Assembly (NCBI GenBank): GCA_015655255.1
Contig: JAATFJ010000002.1
Coordinates: 1-11,662, forward strand
Source: Actinomycetales bacterium
GTDB taxonomy: Bacteria > Actinomycetota > Actinomycetes > Actinomycetales > Microbacteriaceae
Reading direction: 5' to 3'
DNA length: 11,662 bases
The position numbers and the translations under genes were made by a program. The notes beneath the pieces are model-generated. The model saw only the letters and a list, made by a program, of their open reading frames with translations. It ran no database searches and had not been told where the DNA came from. This document shows, piece by piece, positions 5,816-11,662 of the stretch (positions within the stretch are counted from its first letter, which is position 1; the number at the start of each line of letters is the position of its first letter).

Positions 5816-7291
5816 TCAGGAGTTCGGGATGAGCGTGTACTTCGTTGACAGGTATTCGTGGATGCCCTCGAGGCCGCCCTCGCGACCAATTCCGGACTGC
5901 TTGACACCGCCGAAGGGAGCGGCCGCATTGGAGACGACCCCGATGTTGAGGCCCATCATCCCGGTCTCCAGCGCATCGATCATGCGGTGTCCGCGGGCGA
6001 GGTCCTCCGTGAAGACGTAGGACACGAGACCGTACTCGGTGTCATTGGCGAGGCGCACGGCGTCCTCCTCGGCCTCGAAGGTCGCAATCGCGAGGACCGG
6101 GCCGAAGATCTCCTCCCGCAGGATGTCGCTGCCCGCGGCCACCTCGGTGAGGACCGTGGGCTCGAAGAACGTGCCCTCGCTCTTGATCGCGTTACCGCCC
6201 GTCCGGAGGGTGGCGCCGCGCTCGACGGCGTCGCCGACGAGCTCCGCGGCCTTCGCGACGGCGTCGGCGTCGATGAGCGGGCCGATCGTCACGCCGTCCT
6301 CCGTGCCGCGGCCGATCTTCATCTCGCGCACGCGCGCCGTGATGCGGTCCGCGAAGTCCTCCGCGACCGCGGCGTGGACGATGAAGCGGTTCGCCGCCGT
6401 GCACGCCTGCCCGATGTTGCGGAACTTCGCCGCGAGCGCGCCCTCGACGGCCTTGTCGAGATCGGCATCGTCGAAGACGACGAAGGGCGCATTCCCGCCC
6501 AGCTCCATCGACACCCGCAGCACGCCGTCGGCGGCCTGCGCGATGAGCTTGCGACCGACCTCCGTGGAACCGGTGAACGACAGCTTGCGCAACCGCGGGT
6601 CCGCGATGATCGGGGCGGACAGCTTCGAGGAGGAGGAGGTCTGCACAACGTTGACGACGCCCGCTGGGAGCCCCGCCTCCTCGAGGAGACCCGTGAAGAA
6701 GAGCGTCGTGAGCGGAGTGAGGGCCGGCGGCTTGATGACGACGGTGCAGCCCGCGGCGAGCGCCGGGGCGATCTTGCGCGTCGCCATCGCGAAGGGGAAG
6801 TTCCACGGCGTGACGAAGAAGCAGGGACCGACGGGGCGCTGCGAGACGACCATGCGCCCCGTGCCCTCGGGGTTCGATCCGTACCGGCCCGCGATGCGCA
6901 CCGCCTCCTCGCTGAACCATCGGAGGAACTCACCGCCATAGCCGACCTCGCCGCGCGCCTCGGGAAGGGGCTTGCCCATCTCCAGGGTCATGAGCAGCGC
7001 GAGATCTTCCTTGCGCTCCTGCACGAGGTCGAAGGCGCGGCGGAGGATGTCGCTGCGCCTCCGGGGGGCCGTCGCGGCCCACTCGTGCTGCGCGGCCACG
7101 GCCGCGTCAAGGGCGCGGATGCCGTCCTCCGGCGTCGCGTCGGCGATCCGGGCGAGGACCGCGTTCGTCGCGGGGTCGCGCACCTCGAAGGTGCGGCCGC
7201 CCGTCGCGTCCTGCCATTCTCCGCCGATGTAGAGCCCCGTGGGGACGGCGCCAAGAAGCGCCTGCTCGGCGGGGGCGAGTGTGCTGGTCAT
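5816..7291 (-). CDS. gabD: GabD-type succinate-semialdehyde dehydrogenase
   Basis: Cytoplasmic NAD(P)-dependent dehydrogenase of 491 residues, the normal length for GabD/PuuC-type ALDHs. Visible motifs are VTPWNFP with Asn164, VVIKPPALTP with Lys187, SFTGSTEVG, the GabD-like stretch SMELGGNAPFVVFDDADLDK with general base Glu263, FRNIGQACTAANRF with catalytic Cys297, EEIFGPV, and PFGGVKQSGIGREGG near the end. The ELGGNAPF and FRNxGQxC blocks match the GabD subfamily closely, favouring oxidation of succinate semialdehyde to succinate, the last step of putrescine/GABA breakdown. 4-Aminobutanal or another aldehyde remains possible. The ATG at 7291 has only weak upstream purine matches (GGGAG eleven bases away, GAAAAG nearer). 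The gene follows the permease gene by 37 bases with no terminator in between, so the two are probably co-transcribed. Confidence 0.9.
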   Translation of the reverse strand: MTSTLAPAEQALLGAVPTGLYIGGEWQDATGGRTFEVRDPATNAVLARIADATPEDGIRALDAAVAAQHEWAATAPRRRSDILRRAFDLVQERKEDLALLMTLEMGKPLPEARGEVGYGGEFLRWFSEEAVRIAGRYGSNPEGTGRMVVSQRPVGPCFFVTPWNFPFAMATRKIAPALAAGCTVVIKPPALTPLTTLFFTGLLEEAGLPAGVVNVVQTSSSSKLSAPIIADPRLRKLSFTGSTEVGRKLIAQAADGVLRVSMELGGNAPFVVFDDADLDKAVEGALAAKFRNIGQACTAANRFIVHAAVAEDFADRITARVREMKIGRGTEDGVTIGPLIDADAVAKAAELVGDAVERGATLRTGGNAIKSEGTFFEPTVLTEVAAGSDILREEIFGPVLAIATFEAEEDAVRLANDTEYGLVSYVFTEDLARGHRMIDALETGMMGLNIGVVSNAAAPFGGVKQSGIGREGGLEGIHEYLSTKYTLIPNS

Positions 7292-7328
7292 GTCTTTTCT
7301 GTCTCCCTAGCTCAAAACTCGATACTGC

Positions 7329-8870
7329 TCAACGACGGCGCAGGCTCGGCGGTGCTTCCCGGTCCAGCGTCTCGCCCCGGAAGAACGCCGGCCGACGGAT
7401 GGCGTTCCACACCATCACGACGATACCCACGCCGATGATCGCCATCCCCAGGATGAAGACGAGCCCGACGCCTCCGATGTTCGATCCGCTGTCGGAATAG
7501 GCGGGATCCGCGCTGTCCACGAGAGTCATGACGAAGAGGATCGCCAACACGACTCCGCCCACGAGCGGGAACAGGAACGTGAAGAAGACGTTGCGGGTCG
7601 AATCGAACCACTGCTTGCGGAAGTACCAGACACACGCGAAGGCCGTGATCCCGTAGTAGAAGCAGATCATCATGCCGAGCACGAGGATGGTGTCCCACAG
7701 CACGTTGTAGCTCACGAAGCGCATGACACCGTAGAACACCGAGGCGACGATGGAGGAGACGATCGTCGCACGCCCCGGGGTGAAGAAGCGCGGGCTCACG
7801 CGGGCGAGGGACTCCGGCAGCGCGCGGTAGTACCCCATGGCGAGAAGCGTCCGCGCGGGGGAGACGAACGTCGACTGCAGCGACGAGGCCGAGCTCATCA
7901 GCACGGCGAGGGAGACGAGGAACGCGAGCGGACCCATGATCGGCCCCGAGAGCGCGAAGAACACGTTGTCCTGGATGTCGGGATTGCCGAGGCCGTACTC
8001 GCCCTCGCCGACGCCCGCGAACATCATGAGGCCGATGGAGAGCAGCAGGTACACCGAGACGATCGTGAGGACCGTGAGCGTCGCCGCACGGCCCGGGGTC
8101 TTCTCCGGGTCCTTCGTCTCCTCGTTCATCGTGAGGGTCACGTCCCAGCCCCAGAAGATGAAGATCGACAGGGAGAGGCCGGCGACGACGGCGGAGAAGG
8201 TGGGCACCGCGAAGGTATTGAACCACGACCAGTCAAAGGGCGTGGCGTCGAAGGCGTCGCCGCTCACGGCGCGCACGATCGCCGTGCCGGCGAAGAGCAG
8301 CAGGACGACGAGCTGGAAGCCGACGAGCCAGTACTGCAGTTTCTGCGTCGTCTGCATGTCGCGGTAGGAGATGAATGTCGCCCCCAGCATGAAGGCGAGG
8401 CAGACGAGCACGTTGATGAAGGGGTTGTCCGTGAGCAGCGCAAGATCGTCGTTGCCGCTCACCTGTGCAATGAGGAGGAACAGGAAGTCGACGGCAATGC
8501 CCGCGAGGTTGGAGAGCACGAGGATCGTCGCCGCGATGAGCCCCCATCCGGCCATCCAGCCGACCCATGGGCCGAAGGCGCGGGTCGCCCATGTGAACGA
8601 GGTCCCCGAGTCCGGCATCTGCCGGTTAAGTTCGCGGTAGCCGAAGGCGACGAGGAGCATGGGGATGAAACCCACGAGGATGATGGCGGGCACCTGCGTG
8701 CCGACCGCGCTCGTCGTGGGGCCGATCGCGGCCGTGAAGGTGTAGGCGGGTGCGATGCAGGAGATGCCGATGACGACGGCGCCGAGGAGGCCGACGGTGC
8801 CGGCGCTCAGGCCCTTCTGGGAGATTCCTGCGGTGACCGGAGCGGAGTCCGTGGGTTCCGTGGTGCTCAT
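7329..8870 (-). CDS. APC-superfamily amino acid/polyamine permease
   Basis: Integral membrane transporter of 513 residues with about twelve hydrophobic segments, as expected for APC-superfamily symporters. Family marks are the first-helix motif GISCIAPAYTFTAAIGP, MPDSGTSFTWATRAFGPWVGW in the next helices, and FWGWDVTLTMNEETKDPEKTPGRA, which matches the APC cytoplasmic loop pattern E-E-T-x-D-P-x-x-x-P-R-A. The frame extends upstream to 9026, but the ATG at 8870 is preferred: GGAG lies seven bases upstream, the hydrophobic core starts about 25 residues in, and the ATG overlaps the stress-protein stop codon as ATGA. Its position between an amine oxidase/stress-protein pair and a GABA-pathway dehydrogenase suggests import of putrescine, another primary amine or GABA. 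The substrate is inferred from context only. Confidence 0.93.
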   Translation of the reverse strand: MSTTEPTDSAPVTAGISQKGLSAGTVGLLGAVVIGISCIAPAYTFTAAIGPTTSAVGTQVPAIILVGFIPMLLVAFGYRELNRQMPDSGTSFTWATRAFGPWVGWMAGWGLIAATILVLSNLAGIAVDFLFLLIAQVSGNDDLALLTDNPFINVLVCLAFMLGATFISYRDMQTTQKLQYWLVGFQLVVLLLFAGTAIVRAVSGDAFDATPFDWSWFNTFAVPTFSAVVAGLSLSIFIFWGWDVTLTMNEETKDPEKTPGRAATLTVLTIVSVYLLLSIGLMMFAGVGEGEYGLGNPDIQDNVFFALSGPIMGPLAFLVSLAVLMSSASSLQSTFVSPARTLLAMGYYRALPESLARVSPRFFTPGRATIVSSIVASVFYGVMRFVSYNVLWDTILVLGMMICFYYGITAFACVWYFRKQWFDSTRNVFFTFLFPLVGGVVLAILFVMTLVDSADPAYSDSGSNIGGVGLVFILGMAIIGVGIVVMVWNAIRRPAFFRGETLDREAPPSLRRR

Positions 8871-9757
8871 CCGTGTTCTCCTTCGATGCGGGCACGGCTG
8901 CGGGGCACGACGATGAGGGGGACAGGCAGGACGTGCAGCATTTTCGCCGCCGTCGAGCCAAGGAAGAGCCGGCGCGGCTGGGCGAGCCTGCTCGAGCCGA
9001 CGAGCACGAACTCGCCGGGAAGCCAATCCAGTTGGGCGACGGCGTCCTCGACGCTGTCGCCGGGGGCCTGCTGCGCCTCCGCCTCGATGCTCTCCGGGAG
9101 CGCAGCACGCGCGGAGGCGAGGACGTCGGCGGTGTGCTCGCCCGTGGCGATGCGAATCGCTCCCGTGTCCAGTCCCGGGGGAACATCGAAGGGGACGAGC
9201 GAGACGAGCCGGAGCGGAGCGCCCGCGTCCGTTGCGAAGGCGACGGCCTCATCGAGCAGCGCATCCGCGCCGGGACGCGTGCCGATCGCCGCCGTGATCC
9301 GGGGCGTGCCGTTCTCGGGCTGCTGCGCAATCCCCGCGGGGGCGAGCGCGACAGGGATCGTGGAGGAGTGCAGCAGTTCCGAGGCGACGCTGCCGAGGCG
9401 ATGCCGTCCGAAGAGACCTCCGCCCGCCGCGCCCACCGCGATGACCCGTGCACCGAACTCCTCGCCCGCCGCGATGAGCCCCTCGGCGAAGGACTCCGCG
9501 ATGCGGACGTGCCCGCTCCGGGTGATGTCCTGCGGGAGGGTCGCCATGGCCTCCGTGAGCCATTCCTTCGCCTGCGCCCTGATGACGTTCTCGTAGGCGC
9601 GTTCCGGAGGAACGGCCGCACTGCGCGTGCCCTCGAAAGGCAGCACGATGACGAGCCGGAGGCTCGCCCCCAGCGCCCGTGCGAGGTGCACGCCGAGGGC
9701 GGCCGCATCGGCCCCGGCGTCCGTCGCCGTGTAGCCGACGACGACCGTGCCACTCAT
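8867..9757 (-). CDS. Tandem universal stress protein (two UspA domains)
   Basis: Cytoplasmic protein of 296 residues with two Usp domains, about 3-140 and 152-288. Domain 1 ends in the complete ATP-binding pattern G-2x-G-9x-G-S (Gly109, Gly112, Gly122, Ser123). In domain 2 the matching pattern starts at Gly254, but the second Gly is Arg257, followed by Gly267-Ser268, so nucleotide binding there may be lost. A longer frame reaches upstream to 9949 but overlaps the oxidase gene. The ATG at 9757 overlaps the oxidase stop as ATGA, and the protein starts SGTVVVGYT as the fold requires. Its own stop overlaps the permease ATG in the same way, so it is locked between an amine oxidase and a transporter. 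Usp domains occur fused to some APC-type transporters, so a role in sensing or tuning the permease is reasonable. General protection against peroxide and aldehyde from the oxidase is the alternative. Confidence 0.9.
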   Translation of the reverse strand: MSGTVVVGYTATDAGADAAALGVHLARALGASLRLVIVLPFEGTRSAAVPPERAYENVIRAQAKEWLTEAMATLPQDITRSGHVRIAESFAEGLIAAGEEFGARVIAVGAAGGGLFGRHRLGSVASELLHSSTIPVALAPAGIAQQPENGTPRITAAIGTRPGADALLDEAVAFATDAGAPLRLVSLVPFDVPPGLDTGAIRIATGEHTADVLASARAALPESIEAEAQQAPGDSVEDAVAQLDWLPGEFVLVGSSRLAQPRRLFLGSTAAKMLHVLPVPLIVVPRSRARIEGEHG

Positions 9758-11115
9758 GCCCTGCTCGCCTCGACGATGTCGCTCGCGACCTGATGACCCA
9801 TGCGGATCGCGCCGTCGACATGCTGGAAACCGGGGCCGGCGATGTCGCTGCAGGCGAAGTGGAGGGGACCGACGGGGGTGCGCAGGTCCTTGCCGTAGCG
9901 GTGCAGGCCACCGAGGTCGAAACTCGCCGCGTAGGCGCCGCGCGTCCACTCCTCGCTGCCCCAGTCGCTCTCGTAGTAGACGATCGGGTTCTTCGCCTCC
10001 GGCCCGTAGTAGTGGGAGAGGGACTCCAGGATGCGTTCCTTGCGCTCCTCGGCGGAGAGCTCGAAGACGCCGTCGGCGTGCGTATCGGACACGAAACCGA
10101 CGAGCGTTCCCCGCTCATCGCCGTGGTTGGTGTTGTCGTACGCCTCGTGGGAGAGCTCGTAGGGGCTGAAGGCCGTGCCAGAGAGCCCCCGCTCTCGCCA
10201 GAACGGGCGGTCGTAGACGGCGTGCACCTTGATGACGAACCCCATGGAGAGGTGCTGGTGCAGTTGATGCTGTCGCCGCGGCAGAGCGGGGACGAAGGAG
10301 ATGCGGTTGTAGAGGACGGGAGCGAAGGCGAGGACCGCGAAGCGCGCGCTCACCGTCAGTTCGTCGGTCGTCGCCGTGACACCGCCGCCCTCGTGCCACG
10401 CGAGCGTCCGCACGGGCTGGTTCAGGTGCACGTCCTCCCCCAGCCGTTCCGCGAGGCGGATGGGCACCTGCTGCAGACCGCCCACGACGCGCTTGTCGAG
10501 GATGAAGTCCGCGTCGACGAGGTTCGAGAAGCTGCCCGCACTCGCGGCCATGAGCAACGCCTGCAGGGTGGAGAAGGCGTGCGCGGGCTTCGTGAGCATC
10601 GCGGGGCCGATGAAGAGGGCGATATTGTCCCGCGCCTCCTGGTCGTCGGTCTCCGCGGCGAGCCAGGCCTCGAAGGAGATCTGGTCGAGCGCCTCCGCGT
10701 CGGGATGCGCCCAGGGCCGGTCGGCGTCGAGCTCCGCGGTCATCGCGTCGAGCTTCTCGATAAGCCGGAGCAGTTCCTTCTCGGTCGCGGGCTCCACGGG
10801 GAAGATGTCGCCCGTGAACCGCGTGGTCTCGCCCGCCTTGCTGATATAGACGCTCTCGCCTTCGCGGTAGCGGCTGAAGGTCGCCAGCCCCAGTTCGGCG
10901 ATGGCGTCGATGAGGGCGTCCTGGTCGGGAGAGACCCATTGGCCGCCGATCTCCAGGGTCGCCCCGTCGATGACGTCCGTCCACAGCCTCCCGCCGATGC
11001 GGTCGCGCGCCTCCAGGACCGCGACCGAGAGTCCCGCGGCGCGGAGGTCGTTCGCGGCGGTGAGGCCCGCGGCCCCCGCGCCGATAACGACGACGTCCCG
11101 TGTGATTTCCGTCAT
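9754..11115 (-). CDS. puo: Flavin-dependent amine oxidase, probable putrescine oxidase
   Basis: FAD amine oxidase of 453 residues with no signal peptide. It would oxidise a primary amine to the aldehyde plus ammonia and hydrogen peroxide; with putrescine the product is 4-aminobutanal, which cyclises to 1-pyrroline. Residues 8-17 hold the dinucleotide motif VVVIGAGAAG, Glu36 ends the second strand (LEAR), and GGRLWT follows at 41-46. GFVIKVHAVYDRPFW contains Lys296, the conserved lysine near FAD N5 in monoamine oxidases. WTRGAYAASF has Ala394 where human MAO has the Cys that binds FAD covalently, so FAD should be non-covalent. Glu324 coincides with the diamine-binding Glu324 I recall for Rhodococcus putrescine oxidase. 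The end, HFACSDIAGPGFQHVDGAIRMG, is of putrescine oxidase type. ATG at 11115 is chosen because GGAG lies six bases upstream; the TTG at 11121 lies directly against that site. Tyramine or another monoamine cannot be excluded. Confidence 0.85.
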   Translation of the reverse strand: MTEITRDVVVIGAGAAGLTAANDLRAAGLSVAVLEARDRIGGRLWTDVIDGATLEIGGQWVSPDQDALIDAIAELGLATFSRYREGESVYISKAGETTRFTGDIFPVEPATEKELLRLIEKLDAMTAELDADRPWAHPDAEALDQISFEAWLAAETDDQEARDNIALFIGPAMLTKPAHAFSTLQALLMAASAGSFSNLVDADFILDKRVVGGLQQVPIRLAERLGEDVHLNQPVRTLAWHEGGGVTATTDELTVSARFAVLAFAPVLYNRISFVPALPRRQHQLHQHLSMGFVIKVHAVYDRPFWRERGLSGTAFSPYELSHEAYDNTNHGDERGTLVGFVSDTHADGVFELSAEERKERILESLSHYYGPEAKNPIVYYESDWGSEEWTRGAYAASFDLGGLHRYGKDLRTPVGPLHFACSDIAGPGFQHVDGAIRMGHQVASDIVEASRA

Positions 11116-11148
11116 GAACAACTCCTTCGTCGAATGCCGGTCATATGG

Positions 11149-11168
11149 CGTGCCCCGGATGGGGCGCG
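11149..11168 (-). promoter_or_regulatory. Intercistronic hairpin between gabT and the amine oxidase gene
   Basis: GCCCC (11152-11156) and GGGGC (11161-11165) pair around a GGAT loop. The stem extends by a wobble pair and two further G-C pairs to 11149-11168. An outer 7-base inverted repeat, GCCGGTC/GACCGGC (11136-11142 and 11168-11174), encloses it. It sits in the 61-base gap after the gabT stop, about 33 bases before the oxidase start codon. No T-run follows in the direction of transcription, so it is more likely a partial attenuator, RNA-processing site or stabiliser than a full intrinsic terminator. Confidence 0.45.
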
Positions 11169-11176
11169 ACCGGCGG

Positions 11177-11572
11177 TTATACAGCGGCGAGCGCGGCCGC
11201 CACGATGTCGATGCCCTCGTTCAACAGTCCGTCGCCGATGGAGAGCGGGGGCAGGAAGCGGATGACGTTCCCGAACGTCCCGCAGGTGAGCACGATCACT
11301 CCGTCGGCGATGGCGGCCTTCGCAACGGCGCCGGCAAGGGCGGCGTCCGGAGCCTTCGTCGCGGGGTCGACGAACTCGATCGCGATCATCGCGCCGTGTC
11401 CGCGCACCTCGCCGATGCGCGCATCGACCTCCTGCAGCGCGGTGAGCCTCCGGGTGAGCAGGGCGCCGATCTCGCGGGCGCGGGCGACGAGGTCCTCGTT
11501 CTCGTAGGCATCGATGGCCGCGAGCGCCGCCGCGCACGCGAGCGGGTTGCCGCCGTAGGTGCCGCCGAACAT
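11177..11572 (-). pseudogene. gabT: 3' fragment of a 4-aminobutyrate (GABA) aminotransferase gene
   Basis: Only the C-terminal 131 or so residues of a class III pyridoxal-phosphate aminotransferase remain. The fragment opens with FGGTYGGNPLACAAALAAIDAYE, the conserved block just after the PLP-lysine region of GabT, and continues through RIGEVRGHGAMIAIEFVDP and GNVIRFLPPLSIGDGLLNEGIDI to a TAA stop. Full GabT enzymes have about 430-450 residues, so the N-terminal part with the PLP-binding lysine is missing. Reading further upstream in frame gives nine non-homologous residues and then a stop at 11600-11602, and base composition changes at the same point. GabT converts GABA and 2-oxoglutarate to succinate semialdehyde and glutamate, fitting between the two oxidation steps encoded downstream. 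Either the gene is truly disrupted by inserted DNA, or the edge is a chimeric or misassembled join. The 131-residue product alone should be inactive. Confidence 0.8.
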
Positions 11573-11662
11573 ACATTTGTCGCTTTTTACGCTGCATTTT
11601 CAGTACGGTTTGTGGCTTGTCCGGATTCAACATGACACCGCAACTCGCTGCCATTGGCGGTA
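11573..11662. mobile_element. Foreign-looking segment at the gabT break, possible insertion-sequence end
   Basis: The last 90 bases have about 49% G+C by hand count, against clearly higher values everywhere else, and contain T-runs and A-runs absent from neighbouring genes. The segment replaces the expected upstream part of gabT. On the plus strand it starts near ACATTTGTCGCTTTTTACGC; a TGT at the edge would suit several insertion-sequence families. One plus-strand frame is open throughout (containing MTPQLAAIGG) and one minus-strand frame ends at about 11588, but neither is long enough to identify a transposase. The call rests on composition and the broken gene. Confidence 0.4.

Noticed and set aside
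4141..5832. Long plus-strand open frame (563 codons) across the second aldehyde dehydrogenase gene
   Set aside because: It is antisense to a gene with intact catalytic motifs and begins inside the palindromic repeat and G-run. It translates to Gly- and Arg-rich sequence with no family likeness, as expected of a shadow frame in high-G+C DNA.
5858..7438. Long plus-strand open frame (526 codons) opposite gabD
   Set aside because: Antisense to the GabD-type gene, with charged, low-complexity composition and no recognisable domain. It spans the gap and the permease end without respecting gene borders.
8871..9026. N-terminal extension of the permease by 52 residues
   Set aside because: It overlaps the stress-protein coding sequence and is Arg/Pro-rich. 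The ATG at 8870 has a ribosome site and an ATGA overlap.
9679..11265. Long plus-strand open frame (528 codons) opposite the amine oxidase
   Set aside because: Shadow of the oxidase gene: rich in Arg, Gly, Val and Asp with no motif, and it crosses three real gene boundaries.
11573..11610. Similarity of the right-edge sequence TGTCGCTTTTTACGC to the arm of palindrome copy 2
   Set aside because: The match is limited to a short TGTCGCT word and scattered T/C positions. It is too weak to claim that the foreign segment and the palindromic repeats share an origin.

Overview
The window is very G+C-rich, almost wholly coding, and its third codon positions are nearly all G or C. Together with a PucR-type regulator, a flavoprotein amine oxidase of the putrescine oxidase kind and actinobacterial-style GABA genes, this points to a high-GC actinobacterium, most plausibly of the order Micrococcales. 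The order is an inference; no rRNA or tRNA gene is present to settle it.

Layout. Positions 1-2470 (minus strand) hold a GH1 beta-glycosidase followed by a PotD-like lipoprotein of a polyamine-type ABC importer, which runs off the left edge just before its C-terminus. A 235-base divergent control region (2471-2705) carries many GGAAC/GTTCC half-sites, an 8+8 inverted repeat and an 11-base direct repeat. A PucR-family regulator follows on the plus strand (2706-4118). From 4264 to the right edge all genes lie on the minus strand and read, in order of transcription: a 3' fragment of a GABA aminotransferase gene (gabT), a putrescine oxidase-like flavoenzyme, a tandem universal stress protein, an APC-family permease, a GabD-type succinate-semialdehyde dehydrogenase and a second aldehyde dehydrogenase. 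The oxidase, stress protein and permease genes overlap by ATGA junctions and are very likely translationally coupled.

Function. The right-hand block reads as an amine-to-succinate pathway. The permease imports putrescine or a related amine. The oxidase yields 4-aminobutanal, ammonia and hydrogen peroxide. An aldehyde dehydrogenase gives GABA, GabT gives succinate semialdehyde, and the other dehydrogenase gives succinate. PucR-type proteins are known to control GABA and purine catabolism, so the regulator is a sensible controller of both the block and the divergent ABC/GH1 operon.

The least ordinary parts are non-coding. A 67-base palindromic element occurs twice in direct orientation (4132-4198 and 5698-5764, about 82% identical by hand alignment) and brackets the second aldehyde dehydrogenase gene. 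Each copy abuts G-rich short-period repeats, and the second copy also has a pyrimidine tract on its other side. At the right edge gabT is cut off at about position 11570, where G+C falls to about 49%, which suggests an insertion sequence or a rearrangement junction. No CRISPR array, RNA gene or complete mobile element was seen.
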